64,000 nt of DNA from Streptomyces sp. R44 (lineage in GTDB: Bacteria > Actinomycetota > Actinomycetes > Streptomycetales > Streptomycetaceae), in assembly GCF_041053105.1 (NCBI RefSeq), contig NZ_CP163444.1, forward strand, positions 7,038,501 through 7,102,500, written 5' to 3'. Made by a program: the position numbers and the translations under genes. The notes below the pieces were generated by a model. The model searched no databases and had not been told where the DNA came from. It saw only the letters and a list, made by a program, of their open reading frames with translations. Every line of letters begins with the position of its first letter. Within the stretch, counting starts at the first letter, position 1. Shown here piece by piece: positions 57,708 through 64,000 of this stretch.

Positions 57708-58421
57708 TCAGACCGGCGACTCGCCACCGGCCCCGGCCGCCGGGTTCTCGGTGGTTCCCGTCTCGCCGGCCCCGGCCGCCGGGTTCTCGCCGTTTCCCGC
57801 CTCCCCGGCCTCCGCCATCGCGGCCTCGGCCGGGAGGGCCAGTTCCCGGGTGAGGGCCTCGTCCGCCCAGCGGAGCAGGGCGGCGCGGGAGAGGGCACCG
57901 GCGTAGGCCGTCGTCTGTACGGCGAGGCCGTCGAGGAAGGCGGTGAGCCGCCAGGCGGCCGCGGCCGGATCCGGGCAGCGGAACTCCCCGGCGGCCGCCC
58001 CCTCCTCGATCACCCGGGCCAGAGCCGCCTTCCACTCCAGGTCGAGGGAGGCGGCGACCCGGCGCAGCTCGGGGTCGCGCAGCGAGGCCGCCCAGCCCTC
58101 GATCCACAGCCGCCAGCCCTTGGCCTGGCCGGTGGGGGCGTACCAGCGGACGGCGGCCCGCAGCCGCCGCACCGCCGTGGAGCGGCGTCCGAGCAGCTGC
58201 CGCAGCCGGGCGAGGTCGGCCTCGGCGGCGTGCGCGAAGGCCGCGGCGACCAGCTGTTCCTTCGACGAGAAGTGGTAGAGCACGAGCGCGTTGCTCACCC
58301 CGAGCGCGGCGGCCACGTCGGAGATCCGGACGGCCGCGACACCGCGCGCCTCGATCTGCTCGACTGCGGCCCTCAGCAGTTCGTCCCGCCGCTCGGCCAC
58401 GCTCAACCGCACTCTCGCCAC
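57708..58421 (-). CDS. TetR family transcriptional regulator
   Basis: A 237-residue protein with a TetR HTH at residues ~12-52 (VAAVRISDVAAALGVSNALVLYHF) and a TetR_C-type helical domain (WRLWIEGWAASLRDPELRR). The C terminus carries two copies of a 13-residue unit containing ENPAAGAG, encoded by a 24-bp direct repeat (57727-57750 and 57766-57789). The GTG at 58421 (MARVRLSVAERRDELL) is preferred to the GTG at 58442, which lacks a ribosome site. It diverges from the MBL hydrolase gene and may control it. Confidence 0.88.
   Translation of the reverse strand: MARVRLSVAERRDELLRAAVEQIEARGVAAVRISDVAAALGVSNALVLYHFSSKEQLVAAAFAHAAEADLARLRQLLGRRSTAVRRLRAAVRWYAPTGQAKGWRLWIEGWAASLRDPELRRVAASLDLEWKAALARVIEEGAAAGEFRCPDPAAAAWRLTAFLDGLAVQTTAYAGALSRAALLRWADEALTRELALPAEAAMAEAGEAGNGENPAAGAGETGTTENPAAGAGGESPV
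57727..57789. repeat. 24-bp direct repeat (two copies, 39-bp period)
   Basis: CCGGCCCCGGCCGCCGGGTT plus CTCG occurs identically at 57727-57750 and 57766-57789 in the 3' end of the TetR gene, an in-frame 13-codon duplication. Confidence 0.85.
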
Positions 58422-58597
58422 GCTCTGCAGCCTACACAGCACATGACAAGAGCATGATCATCAAAGGTCACGGCGCGTGTCGGGTTCACCACCGGCCGCA
58501 GTGCCGTACTGAACGGGCTTTCAGCATGGCCGACCGCCCGGCCGTCTCCGTCCCGGGCCGCCCATAATGGAACGACCCCCAGAGATCAGGAGGTCCT

Positions 58598-59800
58598 GTG
58601 ACCGGTACCGGCTCCGACCGTTCGCCGCGGGCCCGGCTGCGCGCGCTGCGCCCCGAGTCCTTCGGCGCGGAACCCACGGGCGAGCGCCTCGCCCGGATCC
58701 GCCGCTCGCCGAACTTCGCGGACGGGATCTTCCAGAACCCCGAACCGGCGCGACGCGGCCCCTCCGGGTCCAGCATCGAGTTCGCCAAGATCTACTTCGA
58801 GAAGGAGGGACGTGCGCGCCGAGCCCCCACCGGCGCGATCCCCGTCCACCCCACCACCCTGGCCGACCTGGCCCGGCCGCCGGCCACCGGTCTGCGCCTG
58901 ACCTGGATGGGACACTCCGGCGTCCTCGCGGAGATCGACGGCCACCGGGTCCTCTTCGACCCGGTCTGGGGCGACCGCTGCTCCCCGTTCCCCTTCGCGG
59001 GCCCCAAGCGGCTCCACCCCGTACCCGTGCCGCTGGCCGAGCTCGGCCCGGTCGACGTGGTCGTGATCTCGCACGACCACTACGACCACCTCGACCTGCC
59101 GACGATCAAGGCGCTGGCCGGCACGGACACGATCTTCGCGGTGCCGCTCGGCGTCGGCGCGCACCTGGAGCACTGGGGCGTGCCCGCGTCCCGGCTGCGC
59201 GAGCTGGACTGGAACGAGTCCACCGAGATCGGCGACCTGCGGCTCACGGCGACACCGGCCCGGCACTTCTGCGGGCGGGGCCTGCGCAACAAGCAGCACA
59301 CGCTCTGGGCGTCCTGGGTCGTGCGGGGACCGGCCCACCGGATCTTCCACAGCGGCGACACCGGCTACTTCTCCGGCTTCAAGGACATCGGCGCCGCCCA
59401 TGGCCCCTTCGACGCCACCATGATCCAGATCGGTGCCTACTCGGAGTTCTGGACGGACATCCACATGACGCCCGCCGAGGGCGTCCAGACCCACCTCGAC
59501 CTCCAGGGAGGCGCTCCGGGCGGGGTGCTGCTGCCGATCCACTGGGGCACGTTCAGCCTGGCTCCGCACGCGTGGGCGGAACCGGGTGAGTGGACGAGGG
59601 ACGCGGCCGAGGAGGCCGGCCAGGCGGTGGCCTTCCCCCACCCCGGCGAGCCGTTCGAACCCGCGGGGAAGCTGCCCGGGGAGTCGTGGTGGCGCGGAGT
59701 GTCGCTCCCGATCCCGAGCCCGTGGCGCAGCCCCAGGGGCGTCGAGGTAGCGACCGAGGAGACCCGCAGCGACGCCCTGGACCTCGCGGGCGACCGCTGA
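58598..59800 (+). CDS. MBL fold metallo-hydrolase (UlaG/NAPE-PLD-like)
   Basis: A 400-residue metallo-beta-lactamase fold protein. The metal motif is VVISHDHYDHLD (HxHxDH); further ligands are in TPARHFCGRG, IFHSGDTGYF and LPIHWGTF. The N-terminal ~100 residues (GIFQNPEPARR; EFAKIYFEKEG) place it near the L-ascorbate-6-phosphate lactonase/NAPE-PLD-like group. GTG start at 58598 after AGGAGG. It would hydrolyse a phosphodiester or ester; substrate unknown. Confidence 0.9.
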   Translation: MTGTGSDRSPRARLRALRPESFGAEPTGERLARIRRSPNFADGIFQNPEPARRGPSGSSIEFAKIYFEKEGRARRAPTGAIPVHPTTLADLARPPATGLRLTWMGHSGVLAEIDGHRVLFDPVWGDRCSPFPFAGPKRLHPVPVPLAELGPVDVVVISHDHYDHLDLPTIKALAGTDTIFAVPLGVGAHLEHWGVPASRLRELDWNESTEIGDLRLTATPARHFCGRGLRNKQHTLWASWVVRGPAHRIFHSGDTGYFSGFKDIGAAHGPFDATMIQIGAYSEFWTDIHMTPAEGVQTHLDLQGGAPGGVLLPIHWGTFSLAPHAWAEPGEWTRDAAEEAGQAVAFPHPGEPFEPAGKLPGESWWRGVSLPIPSPWRSPRGVEVATEETRSDALDLAGDR

Positions 59801-59807
59801 GGCCTGG

Positions 59808-59855
59808 CGGGACCTGACGCACCTGGATCGCTGTGCCGGTGCGCGTCAGGTCCCG
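59808..59855. terminator. intrinsic terminator between convergent genes
   Basis: CGGGACCTGACGC (59808-59820) pairs perfectly with GCGTCAGGTCCCG (59843-59855); it overlaps the 3' end of the frameshifted gene below. Confidence 0.75.
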
Positions 59856-60279
59856 TCCGCGACCGTGAGATGGTGACGGAGCTCGTCGGCCAGAAGCGCC
59901 GCGTCCCCGCGGGCAGGCAGGCGCCAGTCCGCCTCGATGCCCCGCTCCACGGCCGGCTCGCTGCTGAAGCGGACGCGGTCGGGAGCGGGCAGGTGGCCGT
60001 CGCGCAGCCAGAGGAGAAAGCGGGCCGCCTCACCGGCCGTGGCGTCGGTCAGCATCAGGCAGTCCCGTCCGTGGACGGCGGCGGTCCCGTCGTACTCGGT
60101 GCCGTCGCCGGTCGCCACCCAGAACGAGAGGTACGGCTCTCCCGGACCTGGTACCGGACCTCGGTGAACGATTCCCGCAGGGCTTCGCCCAGGCCGGCGA
60201 GGTCGAGGGCCCAGGCATGCGGTTCCCGTTCCGGGGCGTAGAACAGGAAAGTGGTCCGGTGGTCGTCGTCATGCGCCAT
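59846..60279 (-). pseudogene. frameshifted small hypothetical gene
   Basis: From ATG 60279 (MAHDDDHRTTFLFYAPEREP) the frame is coding-like for ~45 codons, up to VRYQVRES. It then loses sense, while another frame picks up cleanly as EPYLSFWVATGDGTEYDGTA and ends HHLTVADGT with a stop at 59846. At about 60137-60141 the coding strand reads GAGAGCC where GAGCC would keep one frame, so a 2-base (AG) duplication is the likely cause. The intact protein would be ~144 residues. I recognise no family. A sequencing error or programmed frameshift remains possible. Confidence 0.75.
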
Positions 60280-60562
60280 CCCGTGTGTCCTTCCTGAGGC
60301 GGCATCACTTCCCGTACCGGAAGCCGTCGGAGCGGGCACGGAAGGGCTTTCGCGTCGAGCTCCCGTGCCCCCTCGTGGTCGGGGCCGAGCCTACGAGACC
60401 GGTCGGCCGGGCGTGACGTTCGTGCGGGGCGGGGTGTGCGCTGTCGTGCCAACTCCTGGGCACGGGGAGGAAAGTCGGTCGGGCCGGATGGTCCTAGTTT
60501 TCGGGTGTGCCGGGCCGCGAGGTGCGGACGGCACCGTACCGACCGCTCCGAAAGGACCCCTC

Positions 60563-61225
60563 ATGTTCGACATCGCCCAGGTGCAGGCCGCCCCGAGCAA
60601 GGACCTCCTGACGCCCGACAACTCGGTCATGCTCTTCGTGGACCACCAGCCGCAGATGTTCTTCGGCACGGGCAGCGGCGACCGTGCCGCGATCATCAAC
60701 AGCACCGTGGGTCTCGCCAAGGCGGCCCAGGCGTTCGACGTGCCGGCCGTTCTGACCACGGTGGCCGCCGAGTCGTTCTCGGGGCCCCTGCTGCCGCAGC
60801 TCGCCGAGGTGTTCCCCAAGCACGAGGTCATCGACCGCACGACCATGAACGCCTGGGAGGACGAGGCGCTCGTGGCGGCGGTCAAGGCGACCGGTCGCAA
60901 GAAGATCATCCTGTCGGGTCTGTGGACCGAGGTCTGCCTGGTGCTGCCCGCGCTCTCCGCCCTTGAGCAGGGTTACGAGGTGTACGTGGTCTCCGACGCC
61001 TCCGGCGGCGTCAGCCCGGCCGCCCACGAGCACGCGCTCCAGCGGATGATCGCCGCCGGCGCGGTGCCGGTGACCTGGGTGCAGGTGCTCCTGGAGCTGC
61101 AGCGCGACTGGGCGCGCCAGGAGACGTACGGCGACGTCATGGAGATCGTCAAGGCCCACGCGGGCGCGTACGGCCTGGGTGTCGTGTACGCGCAGAGCGT
61201 CATCGGCGCGCACGCGGCGGGCTGA
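60563..61225 (+). CDS. isochorismatase-like cysteine hydrolase (YcaC-like)
   Basis: A 220-residue isochorismatase-fold enzyme. The catalytic Asp is in MLFVDHQPQMF and the nucleophile Cys in LWTEVCLVLPAL, followed by VVSDASGGVSPAAHEHAL. It is closest in pattern to YcaC-type hydrolases of unknown substrate. ATG 60563 follows GAAAGGA. First of a same-strand group with DoxX, Dps and a flavin disulfide reductase, suggesting a stress-response set. Confidence 0.87.
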   Translation: MFDIAQVQAAPSKDLLTPDNSVMLFVDHQPQMFFGTGSGDRAAIINSTVGLAKAAQAFDVPAVLTTVAAESFSGPLLPQLAEVFPKHEVIDRTTMNAWEDEALVAAVKATGRKKIILSGLWTEVCLVLPALSALEQGYEVYVVSDASGGVSPAAHEHALQRMIAAGAVPVTWVQVLLELQRDWARQETYGDVMEIVKAHAGAYGLGVVYAQSVIGAHAAG

Positions 61226-61230
61226 CCTCC

Positions 61231-61752
61231 TTGGACACCGGCATTCTGATCCTGCGTCTGCTGGTGGGCCTGCTCGTCGCCGGCCACGGGGTGCAGAAGA
61301 TCAGCTCGCATCTCGGCGGCAGGGGACTGCGGGGCGGCACGGAGGAGTTCCGCGCCGACGGCTTCCGGGGCGGAGCCCTCACCGCCCTGGCGGCGGGCGG
61401 CGGCCAGATCGGATCCGGTCTGCTGCTCGCCACCGGCCTCCTGACCCCGCTCGCCGCGACCGGGGCCATCGGGGTCATGACGGTCGCCCTCACCGTGAAG
61501 TGGCACAACGGCCTCTGGGTGCAGAACGACGGCTACGAGTACCCGCTCGTCCTCATCGGCACCGCCGCCGCCCTCGCCGCCACCGGACCCGGCGCCTGGT
61601 CCCTCGACGCGGCCCTCGGCCTCACCCCGTACCCCCTGTGGTGGGCCGCCCTCGCGCTCGTCGCCGGTCTCGGCAGCGGGCTCCTCACCCGGCTCGTCCT
61701 GCACCGGACCGCCCCTGCGGCTCCGCGGACCGCCACGCCCGGCGCGCACTGA
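61231..61752 (+). CDS. DoxX family membrane protein
   Basis: A 173-residue protein with four membrane helices and the family pattern LILRLLVGLLVAGHGVQKI, then GGQIGSGLLLATGLLTPLAA. DoxX relatives are linked to redox or thiol stress in actinobacteria. The start is a TTG at 61231, 5 bases after the preceding stop; no ATG or GTG lies nearby in frame before the first helix. Probably co-transcribed with the isochorismatase-like gene. Confidence 0.85.
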   Translation: MDTGILILRLLVGLLVAGHGVQKISSHLGGRGLRGGTEEFRADGFRGGALTALAAGGGQIGSGLLLATGLLTPLAATGAIGVMTVALTVKWHNGLWVQNDGYEYPLVLIGTAAALAATGPGAWSLDAALGLTPYPLWWAALALVAGLGSGLLTRLVLHRTAPAAPRTATPGAH

Positions 61753-61847
61753 CCGCTCGCCGCGCAGCCGGGTCCGGTCGTCGTCCACGCCCCGCCCGTG
61801 CCGACGGCCGGACCCTCTCCCCCTTCCCCTCCGACCAGGAGTCGTCG

Positions 61848-62429
61848 ATGGACACCACCACCGCACCCCCGCTCGGCGGCGGCCAGCCGCTGCTGCACCA
61901 GAAGGGCGCCGAGACCCAGGCGTTCGGCACGCTCAAGCAGCTGCCGATCGGCCTCGGCCACGACACCCGCATGTACGCGTGCCAGCGGCTCAACCGCGTA
62001 CTCGCCGACACACAGATCCTGTACTCCCTCTACAAGAAGCACCACTGGCTGATGCGCGGGGCGACCTTCTACTCGCTCCACCTCATGCTGGACAAGCACG
62101 CGGAGGCCCAACTGGCCATCGTGGACGCGCTGGCCGAGCGGATCCAGAGCCTCGGCGGCGTCGCCGTCGGAGACCCGCGCCACGTCGCGGAGCTGACGTC
62201 GATCCCGCGGCCGCCGGACGGCGTGGAGCCGGTTCCCGTCATGCTGTCGCGGCTCCTCGACGCGCACGAGCGGATCCTGATCGACGCCCGGGACGCCGCC
62301 GCCCGGCTCTCCGGGGAGGGCGACGAGGGCAGCACCGACCTGCTCGTCTCCGACGTCATCCGTACCGGCGAGGCGCAGGTGTGGTTCCTGGCCGAGCACC
62401 TCGTCGACACCCCTCTGGTACGCGGCTGA
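61848..62429 (+). CDS. Dps/ferritin-like DNA protection protein
   Basis: A 193-residue four-helix ferritin-like protein. The inter-subunit ferroxidase ligands fit YKKHHWLMRGATFYSLHLML (His) and DKHAEAQ (Asp/Glu). Dps proteins oxidise Fe(II) with peroxide and protect DNA. ATG 61848 follows CAGGAG. Its stop overlaps the next gene (TGATG). A longer N-terminal segment (residues 1-40) than E. coli Dps is present. Confidence 0.88.
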   Translation: MDTTTAPPLGGGQPLLHQKGAETQAFGTLKQLPIGLGHDTRMYACQRLNRVLADTQILYSLYKKHHWLMRGATFYSLHLMLDKHAEAQLAIVDALAERIQSLGGVAVGDPRHVAELTSIPRPPDGVEPVPVMLSRLLDAHERILIDARDAAARLSGEGDEGSTDLLVSDVIRTGEAQVWFLAEHLVDTPLVRG

Positions 62430-63868
62430 TGGAGGACGCGTACGGGGACGCGTACGACGTGGTCGTCGTCGGCGGCGGACCCGGCGGTGAGGTCGTCGCC
62501 GACCGGGTCGTCCGGTCCGGGCTGACCGCCGTCGTCGTCGAGGCCGACGAGGTCGGCGGCGAGTGCTCCTACCGTGCCTGCGTGCCCAGCAAGGCCCTGC
62601 TGCGGCCCGCCGCCGCCCTGGAGGCCGCGCGGTCGGTCGACGGGGCACGCCAGGCGGTGACCGCGGCGCCCGACCCGGAGCGTGTCCTGGCCCGCCGCGA
62701 CCGGTTCACCGGGCGCGGCGACGACTCCGGTCAGGCCGACTGGCTGCACGGCGCCGGCATCACCCTCGTACGAGGACACGGGCGGCTCGCCGGAGAGCGC
62801 CGCGTGGAGGTGACCGGGGCCGACGGCACGGTCCGCACCCTGCGGGCCCGGCTCGCGGTCGTCCTCGCCCCCGGCACGGAACCCGCGCTGCCGCCGGTCG
62901 ACGGGCTCGACCGGATCGGTGTGTGGACCAACCGGCAGGCGACCACGGCCGGCGCGGTGCCCGGGCGGCTCGTCGTCATCGGCGGGGGAGTGGTGGCCTG
63001 CGAGATGGCCACCGCGTGGCGCTCGCTCGGCTCCTCCGTCACCCTGCTCGTCCGGGACCAGGCCCTGCTGACCGGCTGGGAGCCGTGCGCCGGCGAAGAG
63101 GTCACCCGGGGGCTCACCGGCCTGGGCGTCACGATCCGCTTCGGGGTCTCGGCCACCCGGGTCGCCCGCGACGCGACCACCCGCACCGTGACCGTGGAGA
63201 CCGACGACGGCGCCACCCTCGTCTGCGACGAGCTCCTGGCCGCGGTGGGCCGTCGCCCGCGCACCGCCGGCCTCGGCCTGGAGACCGTCGGACTGCCGTC
63301 CGGTGACTGGCTCCCGGTCGACGACACCTGCCGCGTCACCGCCCTCGACGGCGACTGGCTCTACGCCGTCGGCGACGTCAACCACCGTGCGCCGCTGACC
63401 CACATGGCCAAGTACCAGGCCCGCGCCTGCGCGGCGGCGATCGCCGAGCGCGCCGCGGGCCGCCCCGCCGACACCGGCCGCCGCCAGGCCTGGAGTGCGG
63501 AGGCCGACCGCTTCGCCGTCCCGCAGGCCGTCTTCACCCAGCCCGAGATCGCGAGCGTCGGTCTCACCGAACGCGCGGCACGCGAAGCCGGAGTCGCCGT
63601 GCGCGCGGTGGAGTACCGCATCGACGACGTCGCCGGAGCCGCGCTGCACGCGGACGGCTACCGCGGCCACGCGAAGCTCGTCGTCGACGAGGCCCGGGGT
63701 GTCGTCGTCGGCTGCACACTCACCGGCCCGATGGCGACCGAACTGATCCACACGGCCACCGTCGCCATCGTCGGAGAAGTCCCGCTCGAACGGCTGTGGC
63801 ACGCCGTCCCCGCCTTCCCGACGGTCAGCGAGGTCTGGCTGCGCCTCCTGGAGGCCTACGGCCTCTGA
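62429..63868 (+). CDS. FAD-dependent pyridine nucleotide-disulfide oxidoreductase
   Basis: A 479-residue enzyme of the dihydrolipoamide dehydrogenase/mercuric reductase group. FAD site VVVVGGGPGGEVVAD near residue 11; redox-active Cys46 and Cys51 (GGECSYRACVPSKALL); NAD(P) site LVVIGGGVVACEMATAW; C-terminal dimerisation domain from ~345 (FTQPEIASVGLTE) with the catalytic-base region LWHAVPAFPTVSE. The exact disulfide substrate is unknown. Coupled to the Dps gene by TGATG, suggesting redox recycling during oxidative stress. Confidence 0.9.
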   Translation: MEDAYGDAYDVVVVGGGPGGEVVADRVVRSGLTAVVVEADEVGGECSYRACVPSKALLRPAAALEAARSVDGARQAVTAAPDPERVLARRDRFTGRGDDSGQADWLHGAGITLVRGHGRLAGERRVEVTGADGTVRTLRARLAVVLAPGTEPALPPVDGLDRIGVWTNRQATTAGAVPGRLVVIGGGVVACEMATAWRSLGSSVTLLVRDQALLTGWEPCAGEEVTRGLTGLGVTIRFGVSATRVARDATTRTVTVETDDGATLVCDELLAAVGRRPRTAGLGLETVGLPSGDWLPVDDTCRVTALDGDWLYAVGDVNHRAPLTHMAKYQARACAAAIAERAAGRPADTGRRQAWSAEADRFAVPQAVFTQPEIASVGLTERAAREAGVAVRAVEYRIDDVAGAALHADGYRGHAKLVVDEARGVVVGCTLTGPMATELIHTATVAIVGEVPLERLWHAVPAFPTVSEVWLRLLEAYGL

Positions 63869-63915
63869 GCACCCATCAACCCCCGCCCCGCACCCCCTCC
63901 GAAGGAGACCCCCTC

Positions 63916-64000
63916 ATGACGGACCGGCCGACCCTCGAACCCGCCGCCCAGGCCTTCGCCGACGCCACCGCCCAGCCGCCGTACCTCTACCAGATCCCTG
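63916..64000 (+). CDS. alpha/beta hydrolase, N-terminal fragment cut by window end
   Basis: Only 28 codons are visible (MTDRPTLEPAAQAFADATAQ then PPYLYQIP). The AQAFADATAxPPYLY pattern matches the N terminus of acetyl-esterase type alpha/beta hydrolases in Streptomyces. GAAGGAG lies 9 bases before ATG 63916. Confidence 0.65.
   Translation, partial: MTDRPTLEPAAQAFADATAQPPYLYQIP

Noticed and set aside
1..64000. tRNA, rRNA, IS elements, integrase, prophage or CRISPR repeats
   Set aside because: No cloverleaf-like intergenic sequence, transposase or integrase motif, or regularly spaced repeats were seen on reading.

Overview
The window is very GC-rich, uses GC-ending codons throughout, starts many genes with GTG, and packs genes with 4-nt stop/start overlaps. 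Gene content and order match a Streptomyces chromosome; the idi to hopanoid stretch resembles, from memory, the S. coelicolor SCO6745-SCO6771 neighbourhood. I see no tRNA, rRNA, IS element, prophage or CRISPR array.

Layout. 1-5.8 kb: end of a beta-oxidation multienzyme gene, a MerR regulator, a small HTH/Clp-N regulator pair with two palindromic operators, a macro-domain pseudogene, a secreted sphingomyelinase-like enzyme, an orphan ATP-synthase-b-like protein and an MpaB-type oxygenase. 5.8-11.4 kb: three secreted peptidases (M1, S15, M14) and a small exported protein. 11.4-25.3 kb: D-amino-acid oxidase-like enzyme, ABC-F protein, ComB-like phosphatase, two DUF2690 secreted paralogues, Tex, DJ-1/GlxA proteins, enoyl-CoA hydratase, HdeD-like protein, anti-sigma-type ATPase and isopentenyl-diphosphate isomerase.

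25.3-35.1 kb: a methyltransferase-acetyltransferase fusion behind a possible leader peptide, a CDF exporter, then a seven-gene operon (two CDP-alcohol phosphotransferases, sugar-nucleotidyltransferase, sn-glycerol-1-phosphate dehydrogenase-like enzyme, GT2, Wzm/Wzt-type ABC transporter). It looks like a pathway for an exported phosphoglycan or glycerophospholipid. 35.2-46.8 kb: a TetR regulator and the hopanoid operon: hpnC, hpnD, a tiny ORF, hpnE, prenyl synthetase, shc, hpnG, hpnH, hpnO, then an XRE-cupin regulator and a small membrane protein. idi upstream can supply DMAPP; the prenyl synthetase makes FPP; HpnC/D/E make squalene; Shc cyclises it; HpnH/G/O build the C35 side chain. ispG and dxs, which I recall inside the S. 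coelicolor cluster, are absent.

46.8-50 kb: tyrosine phosphatase, a LysM/M23 endopeptidase under a ydaO-type c-di-AMP riboswitch, and an SGNH hydrolase. 50-55.2 kb: a tightly coupled STM4015-4014-4013-4012-4011 operon (LRR-like, ATP-grasp, sulfatase-like hydrolase, two radical SAM enzymes) of unknown function, diverging from a small conserved ORF and a DUF6745-like gene. This is the best candidate for an undescribed system here. 56.9-64 kb: SIMPL protein, TetR regulator, MBL hydrolase, a frameshifted small gene, and a stress-type run (isochorismatase-like, DoxX, Dps, flavin disulfide reductase), ending in the start of an alpha/beta hydrolase gene.
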